Notes: generated by a model from the letters alone, not told the origin. Positions 52,696 to 61,960 are shown, numbered from the stretch's first letter. The stretch: DNA of 64,000 bases from CAVQMB01 sp963713445 (GCA_963713445.1 CAVQMB010000006.1:1-64000), one strand, 5' to 3'. Translations and numbers: made by a program.

Positions 52696-54273
52696 ATGAT
52701 GCCGGCAGCCTATGCCCCGGAAGCCTGGACCATCACCAAACCGGCGGTCACCAGCCAAGGTGGACTGGTCGCCAGTCAGCATTACCGGGCCAGCGCCATC
52801 GGTGCCCGGGTGCTGGCGGCCGGCGGCAATGCTGTCGACGCCGCGGTGACGGCGAGTTTCGCGCTGGGTGCTGTTGAACCCTGGATGAGCGGCCTGGGCG
52901 GTGGCGGCTACCTGCTGGTCTACCGGGCCGCCGAGCGCCGTGCCTACTGTATCGATTTCAGCATGCCGGCACCGCGCCGGCTGGATCCAGCCGACTACCC
53001 GCCGGTCGAAGGCGGCGGCGCCGATCTGTTCAACTGGCCGGCCGTGCTGGAGGACCGCAACCTGCGTGGCTACCAGTCTTTCGGGATTCCTGGCTACGTG
53101 GCTGGATTATCACAGGCGCTGGAACGCTTCGGCAGCCGGAGCTGGCAGGACTGCCTGGCACCCGCTATCGATCTGGCTGAGCAAGGTCTTACGGTGGACT
53201 GGTACGCCACTCTCAAGATTGCCGCGGCCGCCCGCCACCTGGACCAGTTCGTCGAGAGCCGGCGGGTCTACCTGCCGGAAGGCTATCCGCCGGCTGCTGA
53301 ATGGGGCGGCCCGCCGCCGCAGCTGAGCCTGGGCGCCCTGGCCGACACCCTGAAGCGCCTGGCCGATGCCGGACCTGATGACTTCTACCGCGGCCAACTG
53401 GCGCGGGCCATCGTCGCTGACGTGCAGGCCGGCGGTGGGATCCTGCGGCTGGATGATCTGGCCGAATACCGGGCCCGGCTGCACGAAGCCGGGAGTCTGC
53501 TGTATCGCGATCATGAAGTGCTGTTCGCGCCGGGCCTCAGCGCCGGACCCACACTGCGGCACGCGATGAGCCTGCTGGAACAAAACTTCACGCCGCACGG
53601 TGCCCGGCCCGACAGCGCAGCCTATGCCGGTTATGCCAGCTGCCTGCTGACCGCTTATGCCGAGCGCCTCAACAGCGACGGCGATAGCGACACCAGCCCC
53701 GATCCCGGTTGCACCAGCCATTTAAGTGTGGTCGACCGCGACGGCAACCTGGTCGCCCTGACCCAGACCCTGCTGTCCGTGTTCGGGTCCAAGGTGGTAC
53801 TACCCCAGACCGGTATCCTGATGAACAACGGCATCATGTGGTTTGATCCACGCTCCGGCCGACCCAACTCGCTGGCACCCGGCAAACGCCCGCTGGCGAA
53901 CATGTGCCCGACAGTGGTCAGCCGCGGCGATGGTCTGCGGGTCGCCATGGGGGCTTCCGGTGGTCGCCGTATCCTGCCCGCCGTTATGCAACTGGCATCG
54001 TTCGTGCTCGATTACCGGATGGACTTGGAGCACGCCTTCCGCCAGCCGCGGCTGGACGTCAGCGGTACCCAGCAGATCACCCTCGAGCAGAACCTGGACG
54101 CCGCCACGCAGGCTCTACTGGGCGAACGCTTCACCACCCGCAGCGTCCCGCACGGCGTGTATCCCAACCTGTTCGCATGCCCCAATGCGGTAAGCTTTGA
54201 TTCAGCCAGCGGCGATCAACAGGGCGCCGCCTTCATTCCCTCGCCCTGGGCAGCCGTGGCCCGGGCCGACTGA
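52696..54273 (+). CDS. Gamma-glutamyltransferase-family protein
   Basis: About 525 residues from an ATG with GAGGAG upstream; a TATAAT -10 lies about 35 bases earlier. The proenzyme pattern is present: VASQHYRASAIGARVLAAGGNAVDAAVTASFALG at the N-terminus. The self-cleavage site is at PGCTSHLSVVDRDGNLVALTQT, where Thr becomes the N-terminal nucleophile. No signal peptide is evident, so this is probably a cytoplasmic member (often of unknown substrate) rather than a periplasmic GGT. Confidence 0.88.
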   Translation: MMPAAYAPEAWTITKPAVTSQGGLVASQHYRASAIGARVLAAGGNAVDAAVTASFALGAVEPWMSGLGGGGYLLVYRAAERRAYCIDFSMPAPRRLDPADYPPVEGGGADLFNWPAVLEDRNLRGYQSFGIPGYVAGLSQALERFGSRSWQDCLAPAIDLAEQGLTVDWYATLKIAAAARHLDQFVESRRVYLPEGYPPAAEWGGPPPQLSLGALADTLKRLADAGPDDFYRGQLARAIVADVQAGGGILRLDDLAEYRARLHEAGSLLYRDHEVLFAPGLSAGPTLRHAMSLLEQNFTPHGARPDSAAYAGYASCLLTAYAERLNSDGDSDTSPDPGCTSHLSVVDRDGNLVALTQTLLSVFGSKVVLPQTGILMNNGIMWFDPRSGRPNSLAPGKRPLANMCPTVVSRGDGLRVAMGASGGRRILPAVMQLASFVLDYRMDLEHAFRQPRLDVSGTQQITLEQNLDAATQALLGERFTTRSVPHGVYPNLFACPNAVSFDSASGDQQGAAFIPSPWAAVARAD

Positions 54274-54317
54274 GCCGGCCCGTCCCCGGCCGCTATCCCC
54301 TGACGGCAAAGTCACGC

Positions 54318-55379
54318 ATGACCCGAACGGATCCCATGACCCCATCGCCATCGCGCCGGCCGGCCGACCATCCCGCGGTCAAATACGGCCGGATCGGCGT
54401 GCTGCTGATCAATCTCGGCACCCCGGACCGGCCCGATGCTCCAGCCCTGCGGCGCTATCTGCGCGAGTTCCTGAGCGACCGGCGGGTGGTGGAAGCCAAT
54501 CCGCTGCTGTGGCAGCTAGTGCTGAATCTGATCATCCTGCCGCTGCGGCCAAGGCGCAGCGCCCACGCTTATCAAGCCATCTGGGACCGCGATCGCGACG
54601 AGTCACCGTTGCGCGGCCACACCCGTGAGTTGTGCGCGGCTCTCAGCGCAGGCTTCGCCAACAGCGACCAGCGTCTGGTGATCGACTGGGCCATGCGCTA
54701 CGGTCAGCCCAGCGTCGGCGACCGCCTACAAGCCCTGTGCGGGCAGGGCTGCGACCGGATCTTGCTGGCGGCCTTATATCCCCAGTACAGCGCCGCCACC
54801 ACCGCCACCGCTTACGACGCCGGTTTCCGGGTGCTGGCGCAGATGCGCTGGCAGCCGGCGGTGCGCAGTTTGCCACCGTGGCACGACGATCCGGTCTATG
54901 TCCAGGCCATCGGCGACTCGATCCGTCAGCACCAGGCGAGGCTGGACTGGCAACCGGAGGCGACCCTGCTGTCGTTTCACGGCCTGCCGCGCGAGAACCT
55001 CGATAAAGGCGACCCCTACCACTGCCAGTGCGCCAAGACCGCCCGCCTGGTACGCGAGTACCTGGGCCTCGATGAACAACGCATGCCGCTCACCTTCCAG
55101 TCCCGGTTCGGCCCCAAGCAGTGGCTCCAGCCCTACACCGACCAGACCCTCATCAGACTGGCCCGCGGGGGGGTGAAGAACGTGGCCGTCGCGACGCCGG
55201 GCTTTGTCGCCGACTGTGTGGAAACACTGGAGGAGATCGACATCCGCGGCCGCGAAAGCTTCCTCACCCAGGGTGGCGAACAGTTCACCACGGTGCCCTG
55301 TCTGAATGCCAGCCCGGGCGGAGTGGAGGTGATCGCCGCCCAGCTCAAGCGCGAGTTGAGCGGCTGGATCGACAGGTAA
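54318..55379 (+). CDS. hemH: Ferrochelatase
   Basis: A 353-residue protein. VLLINLGTPDRPDAPALRRYLREFLSDRRV opens the fold. The metal-binding His is in LLSFHGLPRENLDKGDPYHCQC, and FQSRFGPKQWLQPYT and the C-terminal TPGFVADCVETLEEI complete it. It inserts iron into protoporphyrin IX. Cys in YHCQC could bind a [2Fe-2S] cluster, but not certainly. Start at 54318 or the ATG at 54336. Confidence 0.95.
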   Translation: MTRTDPMTPSPSRRPADHPAVKYGRIGVLLINLGTPDRPDAPALRRYLREFLSDRRVVEANPLLWQLVLNLIILPLRPRRSAHAYQAIWDRDRDESPLRGHTRELCAALSAGFANSDQRLVIDWAMRYGQPSVGDRLQALCGQGCDRILLAALYPQYSAATTATAYDAGFRVLAQMRWQPAVRSLPPWHDDPVYVQAIGDSIRQHQARLDWQPEATLLSFHGLPRENLDKGDPYHCQCAKTARLVREYLGLDEQRMPLTFQSRFGPKQWLQPYTDQTLIRLARGGVKNVAVATPGFVADCVETLEEIDIRGRESFLTQGGEQFTTVPCLNASPGGVEVIAAQLKRELSGWIDR

Positions 55380-55399
55380 CCGGCGATCCGGCCGGAGCA

Positions 55400-56611
55400 C
55401 TATTGTGCCGTTGCCTGTCTCTGCTGGCGCTGCTTGAACCACTGACCCAACAACGCGCGTTCCGCGTTGCTGATGTGGGTCAGGTTGCCGAGCGGCATGA
55501 CTTTGGTGACCACCGCCTGCTGGTAGATCTGCCGGGCATGCTGGCGGATCTCGGCCGGCGTCTGCAGCATGATCCCCTTGGGGGGTGCGGTGAAGCCGGC
55601 ATAAGCCGGTTTGGCGGCATGGCATACGGCGCAGCGATGATGAATCACCGAGGCCACCCGGTTGAAACCGACCGGCCTGGCTGTGGCCGCAGCGGTCGTG
55701 CTCACCGGCGGCGCGATCGCCACCACCACCGCCGCCAGCACTGCCACTGCAAGCACCGCTGGCAGCGGCGACGCCCGGCCGCGGTGGCGCGCCACAAAAT
55801 ACACCCGAATCAGCGCACCGGCCAGCGACAGACCGATCAGAATCAGCCAGTTGTTGCCGTTGCCGTAGGTCATTGCGTAATGATTGCTGATCATGGCGAA
55901 CAGCACCGGCAGCGTAAAATAGGTGTTGTGTACCGACCGCTGCTTGCCCTTCAGACCGTAGCTCGGGTCCGGCTCGCGACCTTCCTGCTTGGCGGCAACC
56001 AGTTCCCGCTGGCCCGGAATGATCACGAAGAACACGTTGGCGACCATGATCGTGCCCAGCATGGCGCCGTATAGGATATAAGCCGCCCGGCCGCTGAACA
56101 GATGGCACAAACCATAGGCCGCCAGCGCCACCAGCACGAACACCACCACGCCCAGGGCGACGTCGTTGTCGCCCAGCCGGGACTTGCAAAGCTGGTCGTA
56201 TATCAGCCAGCCACCGGCCAGGAAGGCGATGCTGAGTCCGATACCCTGGGCGGGGCTGAGCGCAGCGACACTGGGATCGATCAGGTAAATCGAAGCGCCA
56301 TGCCAGTAAATCAGTGCCAGCATGAACATGCCTGAAAGCCAGGTCGTGTAGGCCTCCCATTTGAACCAGTGCAGCGGCTCCGGCAGCCGCCGCGGTGCGA
56401 CCCGATACTTCTGGACATGATAAAAACCGCCGCCATGCACCGCCCACAGTTCGCCACCGACGCCTTTGTCTTTATCGTCGCTGAGTTTGGGCGGCAACAG
56501 CGAGGTATCGAGAAACACGAAATAGAACGACGCCCCGATCCAGGCAATACCGGCGGTAATGTGCAGCCAGCGCCCGAACAGGTTGAGCCAGTCGAGGAGA
56601 TACGCTTCCAT
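55400..56611 (-). CDS. puuD: Urate hydroxylase PuuD with cytochrome c domain
   Basis: A 403-residue protein with about nine hydrophobic segments and typical PuuD sequence (FGRWLHITAGIAWIGASFYFVFLD; QRSVHNTYFTLPVLFAMISNHY). The C-terminal 77 residues are a c-type heme domain with C327-A-V-C330-H331 and probable axial Met in KVMPLGN. It oxidises urate to 5-hydroxyisourate and sends electrons to the respiratory chain rather than to oxygen. It ends the purine operon. Confidence 0.93.
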   Translation of the reverse strand: MEAYLLDWLNLFGRWLHITAGIAWIGASFYFVFLDTSLLPPKLSDDKDKGVGGELWAVHGGGFYHVQKYRVAPRRLPEPLHWFKWEAYTTWLSGMFMLALIYWHGASIYLIDPSVAALSPAQGIGLSIAFLAGGWLIYDQLCKSRLGDNDVALGVVVFVLVALAAYGLCHLFSGRAAYILYGAMLGTIMVANVFFVIIPGQRELVAAKQEGREPDPSYGLKGKQRSVHNTYFTLPVLFAMISNHYAMTYGNGNNWLILIGLSLAGALIRVYFVARHRGRASPLPAVLAVAVLAAVVVAIAPPVSTTAAATARPVGFNRVASVIHHRCAVCHAAKPAYAGFTAPPKGIMLQTPAEIRQHARQIYQQAVVTKVMPLGNLTHISNAERALLGQWFKQRQQRQATAQ

Positions 56612-56637
56612 TGACGCTTACCCGTGGTGATACGCAA

Positions 56638-57135
56638 TCAGCCGGCGGCCGTGACCAGCGCCAGCGGACGGGTGAAGTGAATCTCGTCACAGTTATCACC
56701 GGGCCCACCCCGGTCGATGATCAGAAAATCCGTCACCCGCCCCAGCGCCAGCACCGGGTGATGCCAGACACCACGGTGGTAATTGACGCCCTGGCGACCA
56801 TTGCTCACGAACAACCGCAACTCGTCTGCCGCGACATCGTCGCCAGCGGGTGCCACCAGGATTAGAAAAGCCTCGCCGCCCAGCGGCATAAACGCCTGGC
56901 TGCCACGCGGATGCCGCTCCATCACCCGGACCTCGTGCGGCAGCGGCAACGGCGTGGAGCGGAAGATGCTGAGCAACGGCCGGCCGGCCTCGTCCAGCTG
57001 CACCTGCGCCAGGTCGTGGAAGCGCTCGGTCCAGCCATCGTTGATCGGATAGTGCCGGGCCTGCTCGGTCTCGATCACGTCACCAAAGGGGGCAAAAGCG
57101 GTCCGGTTCAAGCGTTGCGGCTGTAGCGTCAGCAC
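56638..57135 (-). CDS. allA: Ureidoglycolate lyase
   Basis: About 165 residues: VLTLQPQRLNRTAFAPFGDVIE, then MERHPRGSQAFMPLGGEAFLILVAP and VNYHRGVWHHPVLAL are the AllA signatures, with the substrate-binding His and Lys/Arg loops. It splits ureidoglycolate to glyoxylate and urea. A GTG at 57135 has GGAG eight bases upstream; an ATG at 57162 would overlap the allantoicase stop by 26 bases. Confidence 0.92.
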   Translation of the reverse strand: MLTLQPQRLNRTAFAPFGDVIETEQARHYPINDGWTERFHDLAQVQLDEAGRPLLSIFRSTPLPLPHEVRVMERHPRGSQAFMPLGGEAFLILVAPAGDDVAADELRLFVSNGRQGVNYHRGVWHHPVLALGRVTDFLIIDRGGPGDNCDEIHFTRPLALVTAAG

Positions 57136-57136
57136 G

Positions 57137-58138
57137 TCAGCGACTCCGGTGGAGGTGGCCATAAAGCCGGACCCGGCTCAGTCCGCCATCAGGGAAGATG
57201 TTCACCCGCACATGGCTGATAGGACCAATGGCCTGCACTTCGGCCTCGAAACGATGCAGCGCGTCCATTGATAACGGCTGCTGCGGTAGCAACTCCCGCC
57301 AGAACATGCTCTGGGTCACCAGCGACTGCTCGGTACCGCCACCCATCAGTGCCCCTTGAATCGAACAGCGGTCCGGAAAATTGCCCTTGAAGTGCGCGCT
57401 ATCGATCTCGACCGCCCGGACTTCGCCGGCATGCCCCAGCGCCAGGATGACCCAGTCGTTGCCGGGCTCGCGCCGGCGCCGGGTCTCCCAGCCGTCGCCC
57501 ATGTTAATACCGCGGCCGGGCAGATTGAGGTTGAGCATCGAACCGAAGTGCTGGTCGTTGCAGGCGATGGCGCGGCCGCCGTACTCCAGCGCCAGCAGGT
57601 CCACCAGCGCGTGCTCCGCGACATCATCCCAGTTGCAGTGCGGCTCGCCATAGACCCGCAGTCGGGCAATCCCGCCGTCGGGATAGATGTTCAGCCGTAG
57701 ATGACTGACGACCCGACTGGCTTCGATAGCATGGTAATGGTGACTGTCACCCTGCAGGCTCACTGCGGACAGGATCTCGAGCCACTCGGTGTCCGCGTCC
57801 GGATCGCCGCCATCGCAGTAGCAGGCATCCAGCGAAGCCGCCGGCGGATAATTGCCGGTAAAGTGCGAGGTATCGATATCGACGCCGCGGATCACGCCCG
57901 GGCGGCCCAGCCGGATCAGACACCAGTCATGGCCGGTGTCGCGCCGGCGCCGGGTCTCCCAGCCGTCCATCCACTTGCCGTGGTCGTCGTACTTGTCCGG
58001 AATGAAGACAGGGGCGGCGCTTTCCAGCAGGCGCGCGCGGGGGGCAAAGAACTCGTCGCTGGCGGCGATCGCCGCGGCGCCCAGGCGCGGCTCGGCCAGG
58101 TTGATCCAGCGTTGGGCGAAGGGATTGTCTGGATTCAT
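57137..58138 (-). CDS. alc: Allantoicase
   Basis: About 333 residues of two similar halves, as expected for allantoicase: GWETRRRRDTGHDWCLIRLG in the first and GWETRRRREPGNDWVILALG in the second, each with FTGNYP/FKGNFPDRCS. It converts allantoate to ureidoglycolate and urea. Start MNPDNPFAQRW at 58138 is right after uraD. The two halves reveal an old internal duplication. Confidence 0.94.
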   Translation of the reverse strand: MNPDNPFAQRWINLAEPRLGAAAIAASDEFFAPRARLLESAAPVFIPDKYDDHGKWMDGWETRRRRDTGHDWCLIRLGRPGVIRGVDIDTSHFTGNYPPAASLDACYCDGGDPDADTEWLEILSAVSLQGDSHHYHAIEASRVVSHLRLNIYPDGGIARLRVYGEPHCNWDDVAEHALVDLLALEYGGRAIACNDQHFGSMLNLNLPGRGINMGDGWETRRRREPGNDWVILALGHAGEVRAVEIDSAHFKGNFPDRCSIQGALMGGGTEQSLVTQSMFWRELLPQQPLSMDALHRFEAEVQAIGPISHVRVNIFPDGGLSRVRLYGHLHRSR

Positions 58139-58143
58139 GACGC

Positions 58144-58662
58144 TCACAATTCGTTCAGTCGCAACCGCGCGATGGTGTTGATCTCGGCCAGGGCACGCTG
58201 CAATTCCTGCTGCGGCGAATGCGACAACCGGGTCTCGAAGGCCGCCAGGATGTCGGCCTGATGCTTGCCCTTGACCGCCATGATGAAGGGGAAACCAAAG
58301 CGGGCCTGGTAAGCCCTGTTGAGCTGCCGGAAGCGCTCGTATTCGGCGGCTGTGCACGCATCCAGACCCGCGCTGGTCTGTTCCGTGCTTGATCGGGACG
58401 TCAGCTCGCCGCGCACGGCAGCGCGTCCGGCCAGGTCGGGATGGGCCTGTATCACCGCCAGCTGTTCATCGCGATCGGCGGCGAGAAACACCTCACTCAG
58501 CAACGCATGGAGTTCAGCGACATCGTCGTGACGCCGGCCAATGCCACGCTCCCAGGCCTGTTCGGCGATCCAGGGTGAATGCTCGTAGATGCCACCGAAG
58601 GTGGCCACGAACGTGTCCCGGTCCATGGCGCTCGGCCGACAACTGCGGAAGCGCTGGCTCAT
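58144..58662 (-). CDS. uraD: OHCU decarboxylase
   Basis: A 172-residue protein: FVATFGGIYEHSPWIAEQAW holds the catalytic His, and LAVIQAHPDLAGRAA and RFGFPFIMAVKGK are family motifs. It decarboxylates 2-oxo-4-hydroxy-4-carboxy-5-ureidoimidazoline to (S)-allantoin. The ATG at 58662 overlaps the puuE stop (ATGA); the internal ATG at 58626 is nearer the usual family start. Confidence 0.94.
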   Translation of the reverse strand: MSQRFRSCRPSAMDRDTFVATFGGIYEHSPWIAEQAWERGIGRRHDDVAELHALLSEVFLAADRDEQLAVIQAHPDLAGRAAVRGELTSRSSTEQTSAGLDACTAAEYERFRQLNRAYQARFGFPFIMAVKGKHQADILAAFETRLSHSPQQELQRALAEINTIARLRLNEL

Positions 58663-59594
58663 GCCGGCCGCCCCGGAAACGGATGGTGTTCTCGCCAGTG
58701 GCGGGCGATATCGACCCGCCGGCTGATCCAGACCCGGTCATGCTGCTCGACGTAATCCAGGAACCGCTGCAAACCCCGCAGCCGCCCGGGCCGGCCCAGC
58801 AACCGGCAGTGCATACCGATCGACAGCATCCTGGGGTGCTCGGCGCCTTCCGCATACAGCACGTCGAACGCGTCCCTGAGATACTGGTAAAAATGGTCGC
58901 CGGTGTTGAAACCCTGTGGTGTGGCGAAGCGCATGTCGTTGCTGTCCAGCGTGTAAGGCACAATCAGATGCGGCCGGGAACCATTATCGGTCTCGACCTC
59001 AGTCCAGAACGGCAAGTCGTCTCCATAATAGTCGGCGTCGTACAGGAATCCTCCATGCTCGACCACCAGCCGCCGGGTGTTGGGGCTATCGCGGCCGGTG
59101 TACCAGCCCAGCGGGGCCGATCCGGTCAGCCGCTCGATGATCCCGACCGCGATCCGCATATGTTCGCGCTCGGTGGCCTCGTCGAGGTCCTGATAATGGA
59201 TCCAGCGCCAGCCGTGACAGGCGATCTCGTGACCCAGTTCGACAAAGGCGGCGGTGGCCTCGGGGTTGCGTTCCAGCGCCATGGCCACACCGAAGACGGT
59301 CAGGGGCAGCCCGCGGCGCTCGAATTCGCGCAGGATCCGCCAGACCCCGGCACGGGAACCGTATTCGTAAATCGATTCCATACTCATGTGGCGCGCGGGA
59401 TAGGCGGCGGCACCGACAATCTCGGACAGGAACTGCTCCGACGCCGGATCGCCGTGGAGCACACAGTTCTCCCCACCTTCCTCGTAATTCAACACGAATT
59501 GCAGCGCCACCCGGGCACCACCGGGCCAGTCCGCCTGGGGTAGCTGGCGGCCGTAGCCGATCAGATCGCGCGGATAAGTCTGCTCAGCAGTCAT
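58659..59594 (-). CDS. puuE: Allantoinase PuuE (polysaccharide-deacetylase fold)
   Basis: A 311-residue protein with the PuuE signatures LNYEEGGENCVLHGDPASE, GHEIACHGWRWIHYQD and GWYTGRDSPNTRRLV. It opens the allantoin ring to give allantoate without the metal centre of AllB-type enzymes. It overlaps the regulator gene by four bases. Confidence 0.94.
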   Translation of the reverse strand: MTAEQTYPRDLIGYGRQLPQADWPGGARVALQFVLNYEEGGENCVLHGDPASEQFLSEIVGAAAYPARHMSMESIYEYGSRAGVWRILREFERRGLPLTVFGVAMALERNPEATAAFVELGHEIACHGWRWIHYQDLDEATEREHMRIAVGIIERLTGSAPLGWYTGRDSPNTRRLVVEHGGFLYDADYYGDDLPFWTEVETDNGSRPHLIVPYTLDSNDMRFATPQGFNTGDHFYQYLRDAFDVLYAEGAEHPRMLSIGMHCRLLGRPGRLRGLQRFLDYVEQHDRVWISRRVDIARHWREHHPFPGRPA

Positions 59595-60376
59595 GGCTTG
59601 GGTTCCTCGTGCAAGCTCGGCTCAGGAATGATGGTGGAACATCGCATCGGCCGGCCGTCATCGCTGCTGTACCCGGCAAGCCCCGTCTGTGGATCCGCCA
59701 GGGCCTGGCGCAGGCCGGCGCCGGCCACCACCGGCGTGAGCCGCAGCCGCGTCTCGATGTGAGCCAGATGCTCAGCCATGGCCCGAGCGGCGACGGCCGG
59801 GTCGCTACCCGCCAGGACATCGATCAGGCCAACATGCTCGCTTGCCGCGCATGGCACCCGGCCGGGCAGCTCGTACTGGCTGATGATGAGCGAGGTGCGC
59901 GAAATCAATCCGCGCAGAAATTGGCTGAGCGGCTTATTGCCGGCAGCCTCGGCCAGGGCCAGATGAAACTCGCCGGAGACCCGGATCGATCCGCCGCTAT
60001 CGCTGCGGGCAAACTTGTCCTGCTCCAGCCTGACCAGTTCCTGCAGACGCTCGACCGTGGCCGCCGTCAACCGGCCGCAGAGCCGCTCGACCACCGCCAG
60101 TTCCACCACCCGACGCGCATCCAGTACCTGCCGGGCCTCGGCTACATCGGGCCGCGCCACCACCGCACCCCGGTTGCGTCGCAGCTCGACCACCCCTTCG
60201 TGGGCCAGGCGCTGCAGAGCACTGCGGACGACCGTCCGACTGACGCCGTAAATCTGCCCCAGGGTATCCTCGGTCAAGCGTGCGCCCGGCTGCAGGCGCT
60301 GTTCCAGAATGGCGTCGAACAGGTGCCGGTAGACGGTGACGCTGATGGAACTGAGCGTTGTCGCGTCGGACATCAT
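59591..60376 (-). CDS. GntR-family (FCD) regulator of the purine operon
   Basis: About 261 residues. The N-terminal winged helix (RLTEDTLGQIYGVSRTVVRSALQRLAHEGVVEL) and the FCD ligand domain (EFHLALAEAAGNKPL; EHVGLIDVLAGSDPAVAARAMAEHL) are clear. The three metal-binding His are in place. It is first in the operon with puuE and is divergent from uraH. Two TGTATACA sites lie between the two genes. Likely effectors are urate or allantoin intermediates. Confidence 0.88.
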   Translation of the reverse strand: MMSDATTLSSISVTVYRHLFDAILEQRLQPGARLTEDTLGQIYGVSRTVVRSALQRLAHEGVVELRRNRGAVVARPDVAEARQVLDARRVVELAVVERLCGRLTAATVERLQELVRLEQDKFARSDSGGSIRVSGEFHLALAEAAGNKPLSQFLRGLISRTSLIISQYELPGRVPCAASEHVGLIDVLAGSDPAVAARAMAEHLAHIETRLRLTPVVAGAGLRQALADPQTGLAGYSSDDGRPMRCSTIIPEPSLHEEPKP

Positions 60377-60408
60377 TATGGTGGCCGTGACTATCGTTCG
60401 TCGGACTA

Positions 60409-60440
60409 ATTGTATACACTTTTGCAGAAAATTGTATACA
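60409..60440. promoter_or_regulatory. Two direct repeats of AATTGTATACA, likely operator of the GntR regulator
   Basis: AATTGTATACA at 60409-60418 and AAATTGTATACA at 60429-60440 each contain the palindrome TGTATACA. Centres are 22 bases apart, two helical turns, so both dimers would sit on the same face. The sites lie between the divergent gntR and uraH starts. GntR-FCD operators with a TGTATACA core are common. Confidence 0.7.
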
Positions 60441-60463
60441 GTTTACCGTCAGGGGTCACCATT

Positions 60464-60820
60464 ATGGGCAGACTGACCACGCACGTCCTCGATACGGCCC
60501 AAGGCCGGCCGGGCACGGGCCTGCGCATCGAACTCTACCGACTGCAACCCGAATCAGGTCGTGAACTGCTAAAAACAGTCACCACCAATACCGACGGACG
60601 CTGCGACGCGCCCCTGCTCGCGGATGATGCGTTCACGCAAGGCGAATACGAACTGGTGTACCTGGCCGGCGACTATTTCGACCGTCAGGGTATTACCCTG
60701 CCCCAGCCGAAGTTCCTCGACCGCATACCGATCCGCTTCGGCATCGCTGACACCGACCAGCACTATCACGTGCCGTTGCTGCTGGCGCCATTCGGCTACT
60801 CCACTTACCGGGGTAGCTGA
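60464..60820 (+). CDS. uraH: 5-Hydroxyisourate hydrolase (transthyretin-like)
   Basis: A 118-residue protein. LTTHVLDTAQGRPGTGLRIELY opens the fold and the C-terminal YRGS tetrapeptide is the family signature, with catalytic His, Arg and Ser. It turns 5-hydroxyisourate into OHCU, the substrate of UraD. An upstream ATG at 60410 would start inside the operator, so 60464 is chosen. It is divergent from the other purine genes. Confidence 0.95.
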   Translation: MGRLTTHVLDTAQGRPGTGLRIELYRLQPESGRELLKTVTTNTDGRCDAPLLADDAFTQGEYELVYLAGDYFDRQGITLPQPKFLDRIPIRFGIADTDQHYHVPLLLAPFGYSTYRGS

Positions 60821-60824
60821 CGCG

Positions 60825-61514
60825 TCAGCCGGCCTGCCATTGCCGTATTTCCAGCACGTCGGTAATACGCTGCTGGCGGCCGTCCCAGACATAGCGTAAA
60901 TGCGGGCCCTGATGGGGAATGCTGACTGTGGGCGGGCGCATCGCCGCGATGCACTCCCCGCCCCGGTCGCGCACACTGCGATACAGCAGCCCCCATGAGT
61001 CCTGCGCGTGCCAGAATGCGCCAAAGCGCTGCGACGGCTCATAGTCATCCGGCCGATGGAGTTCGGAATAAGCGTCACCGCGCACGTCGTGGAGCGACTT
61101 AACGACCTGCCCGACGTAGACCCGCAAGGTGATTTCGCAGCTTGGCTCCGCGGTCAGCCGCAGGAAACGCTGGCGATGGTAGCGGGTCTCGGCGATAGCG
61201 GTAGCCAGGGAACGGCCGGCGTAATAGACCCCATAGCCGCCGTCACTGAAACGGCTGGGATTGCCGATGTGTGTGAACGCCGCCATCACCGGCGAACTGC
61301 CGGGTCCACTGATGCGATCTTGTGGAGCGACCAACCGGATGTCGCCGGCCTGGTCACGCAGGCGGTCGTTGGTCAGGCTCTCGATCTCGAACGCCAGCGC
61401 CATTTCAGCCGGATCGAGTATTGATTCGAACAGATCAATGGGCGGGAAGTGTGCCGGCACTATCCGGTAGTGCCGGCTACTGTCAGGTGCCGCCAGCGGC
61501 GGTTGTGGCAGCAC
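60825..61514 (-). CDS. RES-domain toxin
   Basis: A 229-residue protein with the RES fold: HYRIVPAHFPPIDLFESIL, then GRSLATAIAETRYHRQRFL with the conserved Glu and Arg. A Ser near the C-terminus is plausible. RES toxins degrade NAD+ or ADP-ribosylate targets. The preceding gene is the Xre/MbcA-like antitoxin, separated by five bases. It is convergent with uraH, whose stop lies four bases away. Confidence 0.9.
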   Translation of the reverse strand: MLPQPPLAAPDSSRHYRIVPAHFPPIDLFESILDPAEMALAFEIESLTNDRLRDQAGDIRLVAPQDRISGPGSSPVMAAFTHIGNPSRFSDGGYGVYYAGRSLATAIAETRYHRQRFLRLTAEPSCEITLRVYVGQVVKSLHDVRGDAYSELHRPDDYEPSQRFGAFWHAQDSWGLLYRSVRDRGGECIAAMRPPTVSIPHQGPHLRYVWDGRQQRITDVLEIRQWQAG

Positions 61515-61519
61515 CCCTG

Positions 61520-61939
61520 TCAGCCCCGCCAGGCATCCAGGAAACGCCGCACATCGGCCAGGTCCACCACCCGGCCAGCCAGCATCCGCTGCAGCGCACT
61601 CTGGCCCTGGAACGGTGCGCCCTGGTTGGAGCGCCGCACCCAGGCATTGGCCTGGGCCTCGCTGGGGAGCAGCACCCGCAAGGCCTTGTAAGTGCCCATC
61701 AGGTAGGAGATCCGCTCCAGGGTATCCCGGGGCAACTGGATGTCGGGTAGCTCACGATAGCGGTAGTAGGTGGTCTTGCCAACGCCACCCAGCAGGATCC
61801 GCTGCTCCTCGGCCGTGCACCCCCAAGCGTCGGTGATGGCGAAAAACGCCTTCAGTGCAACCCGCCCTTTATGGCGTTCGCCGGCAGCGGAAGGCTCACT
61901 GCCAGGCTGCCGGGCTCCGGTTCGCGCATGGGTCGCCAT
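61520..61939 (-). CDS. Xre/MbcA/ParS-type antitoxin
   Basis: A 139-residue protein. A predicted HTH is at ALKAFFAITDAWGCTAEEQRILLGGVGKTTYYRYRE, and the C-terminal toxin-binding part at SNQGAPFQGQSALQRMLAGRVVDLADVRRFLDAWRG matches DUF2384 with its NP/LN-type motif region. It binds the RES toxin and its own promoter. It begins just after a repeat-rich operator region. Confidence 0.88.
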   Translation of the reverse strand: MATHARTGARQPGSEPSAAGERHKGRVALKAFFAITDAWGCTAEEQRILLGGVGKTTYYRYRELPDIQLPRDTLERISYLMGTYKALRVLLPSEAQANAWVRRSNQGAPFQGQSALQRMLAGRVVDLADVRRFLDAWRG

Positions 61940-61960
61940 TGGGATGCTCCTGGTATCCTT

